A stretch of 6,931 bases of DNA. Origin: an archaeon. GTDB taxonomy: Archaea; Thermoplasmatota; Thermoplasmata; Methanomassiliicoccales; Methanomethylophilaceae. Where the stretch lies: assembly GCA_024399225.1 (NCBI GenBank), contig JAKSHV010000054.1, forward strand, positions 1 through 6,931, written 5' to 3'. Within the stretch, counting starts at the first letter, position 1, and every line of letters begins with the position of its first letter. The notes beneath the pieces were generated by a model. The model saw only the letters and a list, made by a program, of their open reading frames with translations, did not search any database and had not been told where the DNA came from. This document shows positions 1 through 5,273 of the stretch, piece after piece. Both the position numbers and the translations under genes were made by a program.

Positions 1-2
1 GT

Positions 3-959
3 TTACTTCTTGGATACAAGGTTGGATGAAACGAATACAAGAACACTGGACATCTGCTCAGAACCAGGTTCCGAACTTGCTTCGATCTTGTATATCATGC
101 CCTCTTTTCCATAATAGAGGACATAGTTTACGGTTTCATCATCGTAGGTAGCAGTGATTTTCTCGATGGTGACATCCCTGTATCCATCATCGGTCTTGAC
201 TGCTCCGGAGGTTTTATCGCCGTGGGTCAAGGTCTTGCCTTTGTCAGCAGCATCCTTGATGAAGCTGGAATACAGGATGAGACTCAGGACATCGTCCTTG
301 GTCTTAGGTGTACTGTCACCCTTGAGGATGTACTTGTTATCCGAGATCTGTACGATTTCCTTGGAGTAATCTTCCTCGGTATGTTCCTTCTGAGTAGACT
401 CAATGATCACATTTGGTTCAACGGCGGTAACGTGTTTCTCAAAAACGCCGACCATCATACCGTTTTCGGTGGACCCAGAGACATCATACTTGTAGAAGTC
501 ACCTGCGGATACCTCCAGGGTGGACACAATTTTGTCCATGTCCATGTTGGTGTCATTGAGGGTGTAGGTGGTCTGAATACCGCCCTCGTTTTCAATTTTC
601 TTATACAGGAAACCACTTGTCTGGAGATTCCAGGTAGTTACCTGACATTCACCTACTGTGAACTCATAGATATCGCAGATGATATTCTTGCCCTTGTACT
701 GGGTCCCTATAGTATCAACAGGTGCTCCATCATGTTCACCTATCCATCCAAGGAAAATCTCCTTGGTGTCGGTCGTAGTCTTCTCAGTCATATCCATGCT
801 GAAGTGGTAGTCGATCTTGTCTCCGACCCTGAGATCATCACGTACCACATCAACATCGGTGGAATCCGAATCGTCTTTGAGGAGGTAAACGGCTCCTCCG
901 ACACCTGCTGCAACCACGATGACGGCTGCCGCAATCGCCAAGATAATTTTGTTGTCCAT
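3..959 (-). CDS. Membrane-anchored extracytoplasmic protein, unknown function
   Basis: This is a complete 318-residue protein ending in TAA. Lys4 is followed by an uninterrupted Ala/Val/Ile-rich segment (about residues 5-27) and then an acidic, Asp/Ser-rich linker (about 28-42). This reads as an N-terminal signal anchor with a roughly 290-residue domain outside the cell. The outer part is rich in Asp, Glu, Thr, Lys and Tyr, has alternating beta-strand-like stretches, and shows no recognisable catalytic motif and no second membrane segment. Single-anchor outer proteins of this kind are common in host-associated Methanomassiliicoccales; that is background knowledge, not a family match. The ATG at 959 is preferred because a TATA-like element lies 22-31 nt upstream and there is no Shine-Dalgarno sequence, so the mRNA is probably leaderless. 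It appears monocistronic in what is visible. A substrate-binding or surface role is possible but cannot be assigned. Confidence 0.85.
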   Translation of the reverse strand: MDNKIILAIAAAVIVVAAGVGGAVYLLKDDSDSTDVDVVRDDLRVGDKIDYHFSMDMTEKTTTDTKEIFLGWIGEHDGAPVDTIGTQYKGKNIICDIYEFTVGECQVTTWNLQTSGFLYKKIENEGGIQTTYTLNDTNMDMDKIVSTLEVSAGDFYKYDVSGSTENGMMVGVFEKHVTAVEPNVIIESTQKEHTEEDYSKEIVQISDNKYILKGDSTPKTKDDVLSLILYSSFIKDAADKGKTLTHGDKTSGAVKTDDGYRDVTIEKITATYDDETVNYVLYYGKEGMIYKIEASSEPGSEQMSSVLVFVSSNLVSKK

Positions 960-964
960 AAGTT

Positions 965-978
965 CCTAATGCATTAGG
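965..978. promoter_or_regulatory. 14-bp perfect palindrome, probable operator of the 3-959 gene
   Basis: CCTAATGCATTAGG is fully self-complementary. It lies 6-19 bp upstream of the ATG at 959, between the TATA element (981-990) and the start codon, so it would cover or adjoin the transcription start. A dimeric repressor bound here would block initiation. The symmetry and position are seen directly; the operator role is inferred. Confidence 0.5.
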
Positions 979-980
979 CT

Positions 981-990
981 TTTTAAAATA
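981..990 (-). promoter_or_regulatory. TATA box for the 3-959 gene
   Basis: Read on the minus strand this is TATTTTAAAA. Its centre is about 26 nt from the ATG at 959, the normal archaeal TATA-to-start spacing, which implies a leaderless or nearly leaderless transcript. Confidence 0.55.
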
Positions 991-1052
991 CGTTTTGGAA
1001 CTTCGGGATGATTCCGCGGAGTATCTAATATTTCATAGACTCCATACAATTG

Positions 1053-1076
1053 CTGACTTTCCTGTAGGGGAGTCAG
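1053..1076 (+). other. Strong 10-bp RNA hairpin with TGTA loop
   Basis: The arms CTGACTTTCC (1053-1062) and GGGGAGTCAG (1067-1076) pair along all ten positions if two G-U pairs are allowed, closing on a four-base TGTA loop. The G-U pairs form only in a plus-strand transcript; the minus-strand version would have two A-C mismatches. An overlapping alternative pairs GACTCC (1038-1043) with GGAGTC (1069-1074), and the two structures exclude each other. No T-run follows, so it is not an obvious terminator. It lies in a stretch without an intact gene, and its function is unknown. Confidence 0.35.
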
Positions 1077-1084
1077 TCGTGTGA

Positions 1085-1475
1085 AAATGTGAAAGAACCT
1101 TTCGATCCTTCACCACCTGGGGATACTGGCCATTGGTTGCCGATCGAGTCTGGCACTTTTCACCAGAAGTAGAGGTTGATCCCCCCCCGATGGCCGCGAT
1201 GATGGTTGCCGCCATAGGGAAAGATCATGAATCCGCGTCGGTTGCGGGAAATCTGCTAACCCCACTCGACATGGTCGTGCCGATGGATGCCGACGAGAAA
1301 AGGTTCCTGATGCTCGCATTCCACAGCATAATGGAATTCGGGACTGACAAGGTCTACCGAAATCCCGCGAGGAGATCATCGCAATGGCCAAGATGTTCCT
1401 CGGATTCTCAAGGGTCCAGTTTACCTGGATAAAACCGGGACCTTCGTTAATCCGAAGGCTCCGGAGGTTGTTGTT
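1085..1475 (+). pseudogene. Possible frameshifted gene remnant, unknown family
   Basis: No intact gene covers 960-1475 on either strand, but protein-like segments run along the plus strand in shifting frames. One frame, open from 1085 to 1432, reads convincingly from about 1190 to 1350 (for example PMDADEKRFLMLAFHSIMEF). A second frame, open from 1348, continues with KSREEIIAMAKMFLGF (about 1360-1407). A third then offers LKGPVYLDKTGTFVNPKAPE (about 1408-1467). Moving between them needs at least two indels. Codon choice (AGG for Arg, ATA or ATC for Ile) is like that of neighbouring genes. A run of eight C at 1181-1188 sits just before the best segment. I do not recognise the family. Chance open frames in a GC-richer spacer are the main alternative. 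Confidence 0.3.
1441..1458 (-). terminator. Stem-loop after the 48-residue gene
   Basis: CCTTCG (1441-1446) pairs with CGAAGG (1453-1458) around a six-base loop. On the minus strand it starts 18 nt after the TGA of the 1476-1622 gene and is followed within a few bases by TTTT. A short stem plus a T-run is compatible with an archaeal terminator, but the T-run is weak. Confidence 0.35.
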
Positions 1476-1622
1476 TCAGTTAGGTCCTTCGACCATGAAC
1501 CTGAGGCAGAAAGGAATCTTTCCGCCGGGAACGGCCTTGTGTGCCTCTACGCACTCCATGCATTTTCCGTGCCTGGGGCACTCGGTCTTGGGACAGTTGC
1601 AGTTAGGGTTGAGTTCTGCCAT
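1476..1622 (-). CDS. Small cysteine-rich protein, putative metal binding
   Basis: This is a 48-residue protein running from ATG at 1622 to TGA at 1476. It starts MAELNPNCNCPKTECPRHGK and has six cysteines (8, 10, 15, 21, 24, 39) plus His18 and His28. The pattern CxCxxxxCxRHGxCxxC followed by a later Cys resembles small archaeal and bacterial Cys-rich proteins of the DUF6485 type, thought to bind zinc or an Fe-S centre; the family match is from memory. A TATA element (1647-1652) lies 25-30 nt upstream, so it has its own, probably leaderless, promoter, which overlaps the 3' end of the DUF4435 gene's downstream sequence. It is therefore not necessarily part of that defence-like operon. The density and spacing of cysteines make it far more likely than the overlapping plus-strand frames. 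Its cellular role is unknown. Confidence 0.8.
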   Translation of the reverse strand: MAELNPNCNCPKTECPRHGKCMECVEAHKAVPGGKIPFCLRFMVEGPN

Positions 1623-1646
1623 GAACTGTGTACCTACTTAAAGAGC

Positions 1647-1652
1647 ATATAA
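1647..1652 (-). promoter_or_regulatory. TATA box for the 48-residue Cys-rich gene
   Basis: The minus strand reads TTATAT here, with its centre about 27 nt upstream of the ATG at 1622. It lies directly after the TAA of the upstream DUF4435 gene (1656). The spacing predicts transcription starting at or within a few bases of the ATG. Confidence 0.5.
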
Positions 1653-1655
1653 GGG

Positions 1656-2519
1656 TTATTGCGGTTCCGCAGACCAAAGAGCCAGATTATTCTTCACAGC
1701 CCAATCCTTGGTGATGCGGAACAGTTCGCTTTCCTCGAAGTACTTCCTGGAATAGGCGAGCCTGAGTGCACCCCCGAGGGCGTCATCTGAAAGATTGCGG
1801 GAGTTGTAGGATCCGAATCCGAACCTGAGCCCGAGCTTGAGTGCAGTGACGGCATCATGTCCTCTGGCGATTATCCAGTGGTCCTCAATTCCGGCAAGAC
1901 TGCTGCGGAGCTGTTCAACGATCGCGGAACGGGGATAGCTCTGTGCCATCGAGTTTCCGTAGACCGTGGCAACTAGTTTGGAAAGGTCGGAATACAGAGT
2001 ATGTCCGTCGATGAACAGGGAATGTTCCAGATTCTTGAAACTGAGATTCATTCCTCTCTTGTAGGATATGTACATCAGCATGCCGATGGGTTCCGCCGCT
2101 TTGGCGACACAGTCACCGATCGCTCCGTTCCTCTCGGTGAAGTTCCTGATCTTGTCGGCATCCCCGTACTCGGCGAGCACGTCCCCGAGAGCAGGGGTGG
2201 AGAGGATGGTGGATTCCATGTCACGTTTATCGGTGGAGAAAATCGGAGGGTTGCGTTTCTTGTTCAGAAGAGGGTCCATATCCCTGTCGACTATTCCGAG
2301 AACGGAGTTGTCCTTCCTCCTGGTCCTGCACTCGGTGACCGAATTGGCCACGTTGTTCTTCGAATGCGCCACGATTATCCTGACGTTCTCGGAATCGATG
2401 AACTTCGAATAGAGTCTGCAGTCGGTGGCCCCTTCGACCACCAGGAACGTACCCTTGTATGCGGAACGCATCATCGACATCTCGTTCGCGATGTCGGACG
2501 CGCTCAGAATGCGCTGCAT
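1656..2519 (-). CDS. DUF4435 TOPRIM-like protein, AriB-like effector
   Basis: The protein is 287 residues. I place the start at the ATG at 2519 rather than at the upstream in-frame start near 2669: the latter overlaps the ATPase gene by about 140 bp and would add a Pro/Arg/His-rich shadow sequence. A GAGGT ribosome site sits five bases before the ATG and overlaps the ATPase stop codon. The N-terminal half shows a TOPRIM-like layout typical of DUF4435: FLVVEGATD (Glu29, Asp33), then GIVDRDMD (Asp78, Asp80, Asp82), then DMES (Glu102), and a later ARGHD (218-222). These acidic residues normally bind the catalytic metal. DUF4435 next to an AAA ATPase defines the PARIS antiviral system, where AriB is the nuclease effector released by AriA on sensing a phage protein. 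Calling this one PARIS-like is inference; many AAA-DUF4435 pairs are uncharacterised. Confidence 0.88.
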   Translation of the reverse strand: MQRILSASDIANEMSMMRSAYKGTFLVVEGATDCRLYSKFIDSENVRIIVAHSKNNVANSVTECRTRRKDNSVLGIVDRDMDPLLNKKRNPPIFSTDKRDMESTILSTPALGDVLAEYGDADKIRNFTERNGAIGDCVAKAAEPIGMLMYISYKRGMNLSFKNLEHSLFIDGHTLYSDLSKLVATVYGNSMAQSYPRSAIVEQLRSSLAGIEDHWIIARGHDAVTALKLGLRFGFGSYNSRNLSDDALGGALRLAYSRKYFEESELFRITKDWAVKNNLALWSAEPQ

Positions 2520-2527
2520 GTGGAACC

Positions 2528-3571
2528 TCAGTTGGTCCTGGTTTCGCTCAGTTCCAGTGCAAGGTCCCAGTCGTCGTGGATGATGGAGGGGGAGTGGGTG
2601 GAGACGATGAGTCTTAGGTCTCTGACCCTTGCTACATCCTTGAGATACTTGCCGAGCATCTGCTGCCATGAAACGTGGAGGGAAACCTCCGGTTCGTCGA
2701 TGATGGCAAGCGATCCCGGTGCGGTCTTGAACAGCAGGAGATAGAAGATGATGAGGATCTGCTTCTCACCGGAGGAGAACTTGGAGATAGGGATCACGGT
2801 TCCGCTCTTGTCCATCCTTGCCTGGAGGAATCCTTTGTTGTTCAGTTCGATGGTCTTGTTGACGAACAGGGCGTTGACGATGTCCATGTAGACGACGATG
2901 CTCTCGGCGTACTGGTAGTAATGGTCAACATATGCCTTCAGGGAAAGTGCCAGATTCCTGTATTCCTTCTTTCTTTCGCCGATCTCGAACCTGGTGGGAG
3001 GGAAGCGGAGACTGTGGGGGACGGAGGGCTGGAATCCCGCCTGCTTGATGAAATTGACCTTAGCATCGATGTTCTTGAACATCATGTCGAGGTCTGCCTC
3101 TGTATACTCTTTTCCGTCATCCTTGGCAGGTTTGAGATCGCTGTCGCGCACTGCTTTGGCGATGCCTTCCGAGAGTTCTTTCATGTACAGGTCGATGGCG
3201 GGGACGAGGTTTCCATTGTCATCATATCCGTAGAGTCTCTCGGGGCTGATGTAGGTGGTTCCGAGGATCTCGCAGAGATGTTCCTGGTCGACCTCCTCCT
3301 CGATCCTGTTCATCTTCATCAGGATGGTGAGTTCCTCGTTGATGTTCTTCACAATGAGCTTGCTGTTGTCGTCAAAATACAGGTCGAGTCTGCCGAATGC
3401 GGTCGTACGGACATCCTCGAGGTTCCCCTGAAGGATGTTGAACACAAGTTTCATGACGGTGGATTTTCCGTAACCGTTCTGTGCGTGGAGATAGGTGAGA
3501 ACTCCGTCCTTCAGTTGGATGTCGTAGTCGATCTCGTTGAAAAGTCCCTGTACCGTAATCCTCGTCAGCAT
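2528..3571 (-). CDS. OLD/AAA_15-type ABC ATPase, AriA-like sensor
   Basis: This is a 347-residue SMC/ABC-type ATPase, short for its class. Visible motifs are Walker A NGYGKST (32-38, with Ala30 in place of the usual first glycine), signature SSGEKQ (266-271), Walker B LAIIDEPE with catalytic Glu293 and D-loop VSLH (288-299), and the His switch VSTHSP (323-328). The 190 residues between Walker A and the signature are a charged, helical insertion, as in OLD and AAA_15 proteins. The TGA at 2528 is 8 nt before the ATG of the DUF4435 gene, so the two are translated as an operon. In PARIS the homologous ATPase oligomerises, traps the DUF4435 effector and senses a viral trigger. There is no C-terminal TOPRIM domain on the ATPase itself; that function is supplied by the next gene. 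A TATA element lies 32-39 nt upstream of the ATG. Confidence 0.92.
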   Translation of the reverse strand: MLTRITVQGLFNEIDYDIQLKDGVLTYLHAQNGYGKSTVMKLVFNILQGNLEDVRTTAFGRLDLYFDDNSKLIVKNINEELTILMKMNRIEEEVDQEHLCEILGTTYISPERLYGYDDNGNLVPAIDLYMKELSEGIAKAVRDSDLKPAKDDGKEYTEADLDMMFKNIDAKVNFIKQAGFQPSVPHSLRFPPTRFEIGERKKEYRNLALSLKAYVDHYYQYAESIVVYMDIVNALFVNKTIELNNKGFLQARMDKSGTVIPISKFSSGEKQILIIFYLLLFKTAPGSLAIIDEPEVSLHVSWQQMLGKYLKDVARVRDLRLIVSTHSPSIIHDDWDLALELSETRTN

Positions 3572-3602
3572 GATAGCCCTTCGGAATTCAAATCCGATTG
3601 AC

Positions 3603-3610
3603 GATATTTA
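3603..3610 (-). promoter_or_regulatory. TATA box for the ATPase-DUF4435 operon
   Basis: The minus strand reads TAAATATC here, in an AT-rich context, 32-39 nt upstream of the ATG at 3571. This predicts a start site about 8-12 nt before the ATG. A weak AAGG ribosome site follows within that short leader. Confidence 0.45.
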
Positions 3611-3625
3611 GAATTGATGGCCGAA

Positions 3626-3643
3626 ATGTCTGATAACAGACAT
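3626..3643. promoter_or_regulatory. 7-bp inverted repeat between TPR gene and ATPase operon
   Basis: ATGTCTG (3626-3632) and CAGACAT (3637-3643) are perfect inverted arms around four bases. It lies 22 nt after the stop of the TPR-like gene and about 16 bp upstream of the TATA box of the ATPase operon. It could be a terminator stem for the first gene or an activator or operator site for the second. No T-run follows on the minus strand, which weakens the terminator reading. The TGTCT core resembles the operator family at 5138-6814, but the half-sites are in the opposite orientation. Confidence 0.4.
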
Positions 3644-3665
3644 GATGTGCAAGAATCGGACGGAT

Positions 3666-5048
3666 TCACTGTTCCTTCTTCTTCACAGGGGGACGTACCC
3701 AAATGCCCATCTCGGAGAGTTCCCTGCGGATCTCCATGGCCTTCTTCTCATCGTTGAGGTCGAGATAGGTGGTGTAGGTGTCGACCACGGATGATAATAC
3801 TGAGTCGGGAACCTCTCCGCTCTTGACACCGTCCCTGATGATGGTGTATGCCTTCTCGAGGTCGTCGAGGTCGAGTTTCTCCTTGTCGGCACCGGTCATA
3901 GAACGGTAGTAGTATGCAACGGGGAGAAGGGGATCGTACTTTCCGTTCTCGTCGGGTTTTCCGAGGAGTTCGATGGCTTCGGTCATGTTATCTCTGAGGT
4001 AAGGGGGAAGGTCGATACCGGAATCAGAGATGTACATTGCCCTCTCGAGAAGTGATTCTGCATAAGCCCAGGGGAACTTGACCTTGCATGCGGCACAGAA
4101 TTTGATGGAGTCCTTGAGTGCCTCCATGCTGCGTTTCCTCATGTCTGCCTGATGACATGCGAACGCATATTCCCTGGAGCACCTGTTCATCCACCTGAGT
4201 CCGTCATCAGTAATGTTCTTTGAAAGGGTCTCTCTGGCATCCTCGAGAGCCTTCTTCATGGCCTTCATGGATCCTGTCTTGTCGTTCTTGGCGGAAAGCA
4301 GGAATCCAAGCGCTTCGTAAGCACGTGAACGTACGAAGGGATCGTCAGAGGGGATGCGGTTCTCGGACTTCATCCTGTCAAGGGATGCGATTACATCCCT
4401 GACGGTGGAAGTCGCCTCCTTGAAGTTCTCATCGGAGAACAGGGAGAATGCCCTTGCGAGGATGAATGCGAATGCCTGCCCGGATTCGTTGTTCTCGGTG
4501 AGGGGTAGATACTCGTTGTAGAGTTCGAGTGCCTTTTTGTTGTCACCTGCGTTGATGTGCACGGTGGCGGAGGCGGAGATCTGTGCCAGACATTTGTCTA
4601 TGGCATTGTCCCAGCCTTCCTTTCCGATGTTGGAACGGTATTCTGCGGCGATCTTCTTTCCGAGTTCGACCGATGCGCCCCTGCGCCTGGTCTCGTCGTA
4701 GATTTTTGCGATTTCGGAGTAGCTTCCGAGAGTGTCCGCATCGGCACCTTCAACAGGTTTGTCCTTCACGGATTCAAGAAGGGTGTGGCATTTTGCGTCG
4801 GGTTCGTAGAGGTCCTCGGTGTTTCCTACGGCGATCCTGACATTGGTGCCTTCGTCGATGTAGGGCACGAGTTCCGTCCTTCCGCATTTTTCGCAAACTG
4901 CGGCCATTTTGATTAGTTCCTCATCCCTGTCGACGGAGATCTCGAAGCTACAGTGCTGTCTGCATACGGGGCAGCAGGAGCATGAGGTCTTCAGGAATCT
5001 TGCTAGCGCCCAGGGGTTGGTGCTGCGATAGGGGTCGGAACTGTCCAT
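3666..5048 (-). CDS. Zinc-ribbon and TPR-like helical repeat protein
   Basis: From the ATG at 5048 the protein has 460 residues. The N-terminus carries clustered cysteines (23, 25, 26, 29, 33, then 52 and 55), including CPVC (26-29) and CEKC (52-55), which reads as a zinc ribbon. From about residue 120 to the C-terminus it is a series of amphipathic helix pairs with TPR-like spacing (NAGDNKKALELYNEYL, LSAKNDKTGSMKAMKKALED and others). There is no signal peptide or membrane segment, so it is probably a cytoplasmic scaffold or regulator. Alternative in-frame starts lie at 5078 (ATG) and 5102 (TTG). I prefer 5048 because an AAATATGG element lies about 31 nt upstream, fitting a leaderless start, but 5078 also has an A/T-rich element at suitable spacing. 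It is divergent from amt and shares its upstream spacer. I do not recognise the exact family. Confidence 0.85.
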   Translation of the reverse strand: MDSSDPYRSTNPWALARFLKTSCSCCPVCRQHCSFEISVDRDEELIKMAAVCEKCGRTELVPYIDEGTNVRIAVGNTEDLYEPDAKCHTLLESVKDKPVEGADADTLGSYSEIAKIYDETRRRGASVELGKKIAAEYRSNIGKEGWDNAIDKCLAQISASATVHINAGDNKKALELYNEYLPLTENNESGQAFAFILARAFSLFSDENFKEATSTVRDVIASLDRMKSENRIPSDDPFVRSRAYEALGFLLSAKNDKTGSMKAMKKALEDARETLSKNITDDGLRWMNRCSREYAFACHQADMRKRSMEALKDSIKFCAACKVKFPWAYAESLLERAMYISDSGIDLPPYLRDNMTEAIELLGKPDENGKYDPLLPVAYYYRSMTGADKEKLDLDDLEKAYTIIRDGVKSGEVPDSVLSSVVDTYTTYLDLNDEKKAMEIRRELSEMGIWVRPPVKKKEQ

Positions 5049-5137
5049 GGGGGTGAATGGCGATTTCAATAAAACCATATTTCTAAAAGCGGACAAAAAC
5101 AACTGACATTTTTACAAGTACTGATTCGGTATTTAAC

Positions 5138-5153
5138 CTAGATATTTGTCTAA
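5138..5153. promoter_or_regulatory. Near-palindromic operator copy 1 (TPR/amt spacer)
   Basis: CTAGATATTTGTCTAA matches the palindrome TTAGACATTTGTCTAA (6669-6684) at 14 of 16 positions. It lies in the divergent spacer, about 90 bp upstream of the TPR-gene ATG and 120 bp upstream of the first amt ATG. Confidence 0.5.
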
Positions 5154-5183
5154 AATACAAACTATATCTCTGTCATTTGTTCG

Positions 5184-5196
5184 ATTTCTTAGAAAT
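5184..5196. promoter_or_regulatory. Short perfect inverted repeat in the amt spacer
   Basis: ATTTCT-T-AGAAAT is a six-base inverted repeat with one central base, unrelated to the TTAGACA family. In such AT-rich DNA it may be chance, though its position midway between the two operator copies is suggestive. Confidence 0.2.
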
Positions 5197-5219
5197 ACAT
5201 CTACATATTCAAAAAATTA

Positions 5220-5235
5220 TTAGACAAATAGATAA
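5220..5235. promoter_or_regulatory. Operator half-site copy 2, beside the amt promoter
   Basis: TTAGACAAATAGATAA has one perfect half-site and matches the full palindrome at 13 of 16 positions. It abuts the BRE/TATA region of amt (5240-5247), where a bound protein could compete with or help TFB/TBP. Confidence 0.5.
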
Positions 5236-5239
5236 AAGA

Positions 5240-5247
5240 TTAAATAT
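5240..5247 (+). promoter_or_regulatory. TATA box for amt
   Basis: TTAAATAT, preceded by the purine-rich BRE-like ATAAAAGA, lies 27-34 nt upstream of the ATG at 5274. A transcript starting 25-27 nt downstream of its centre would begin at or just before that ATG, supporting 5274 as a leaderless start. It is 66-73 nt from the GTG at 5313. Confidence 0.5.
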
Positions 5248-5273
5248 CAATCCAATATGCAAGCCATCATACC

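Noticed and set aside
222..977. 251-codon plus-strand open frame opposite the membrane-anchored protein.
   Set aside because: It is the antisense shadow of the real gene, with no promoter or ribosome site. The minus-strand product has a clear signal anchor.
960..1475. tRNA or other standard RNA gene in the gene-free stretch.
   Set aside because: I looked for a T-loop consensus, a cloverleaf and long rRNA-like motifs on both strands and saw none.
2520..2669. Longer N-terminus for the DUF4435 protein.
   Set aside because: The extension overlaps the ATPase gene, is Arg/Pro/His-rich shadow sequence, and ignores the well-placed GAGGT site before the ATG at 2519.
2675..3601. 308-codon plus-strand open frame opposite the ATPase.
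   Set aside because: It is antisense to a gene with all ABC ATPase motifs intact; the product is Val/Asp-rich shadow sequence.
4586..4601. A 13/16 match to the TTAGACA palindrome inside the TPR-like coding region.
   Set aside because: It is explained by coding sequence (a Lys-Cys-Leu stretch) and is far from any promoter. The flanking TT/AA ends are missing, so I treat it as chance.
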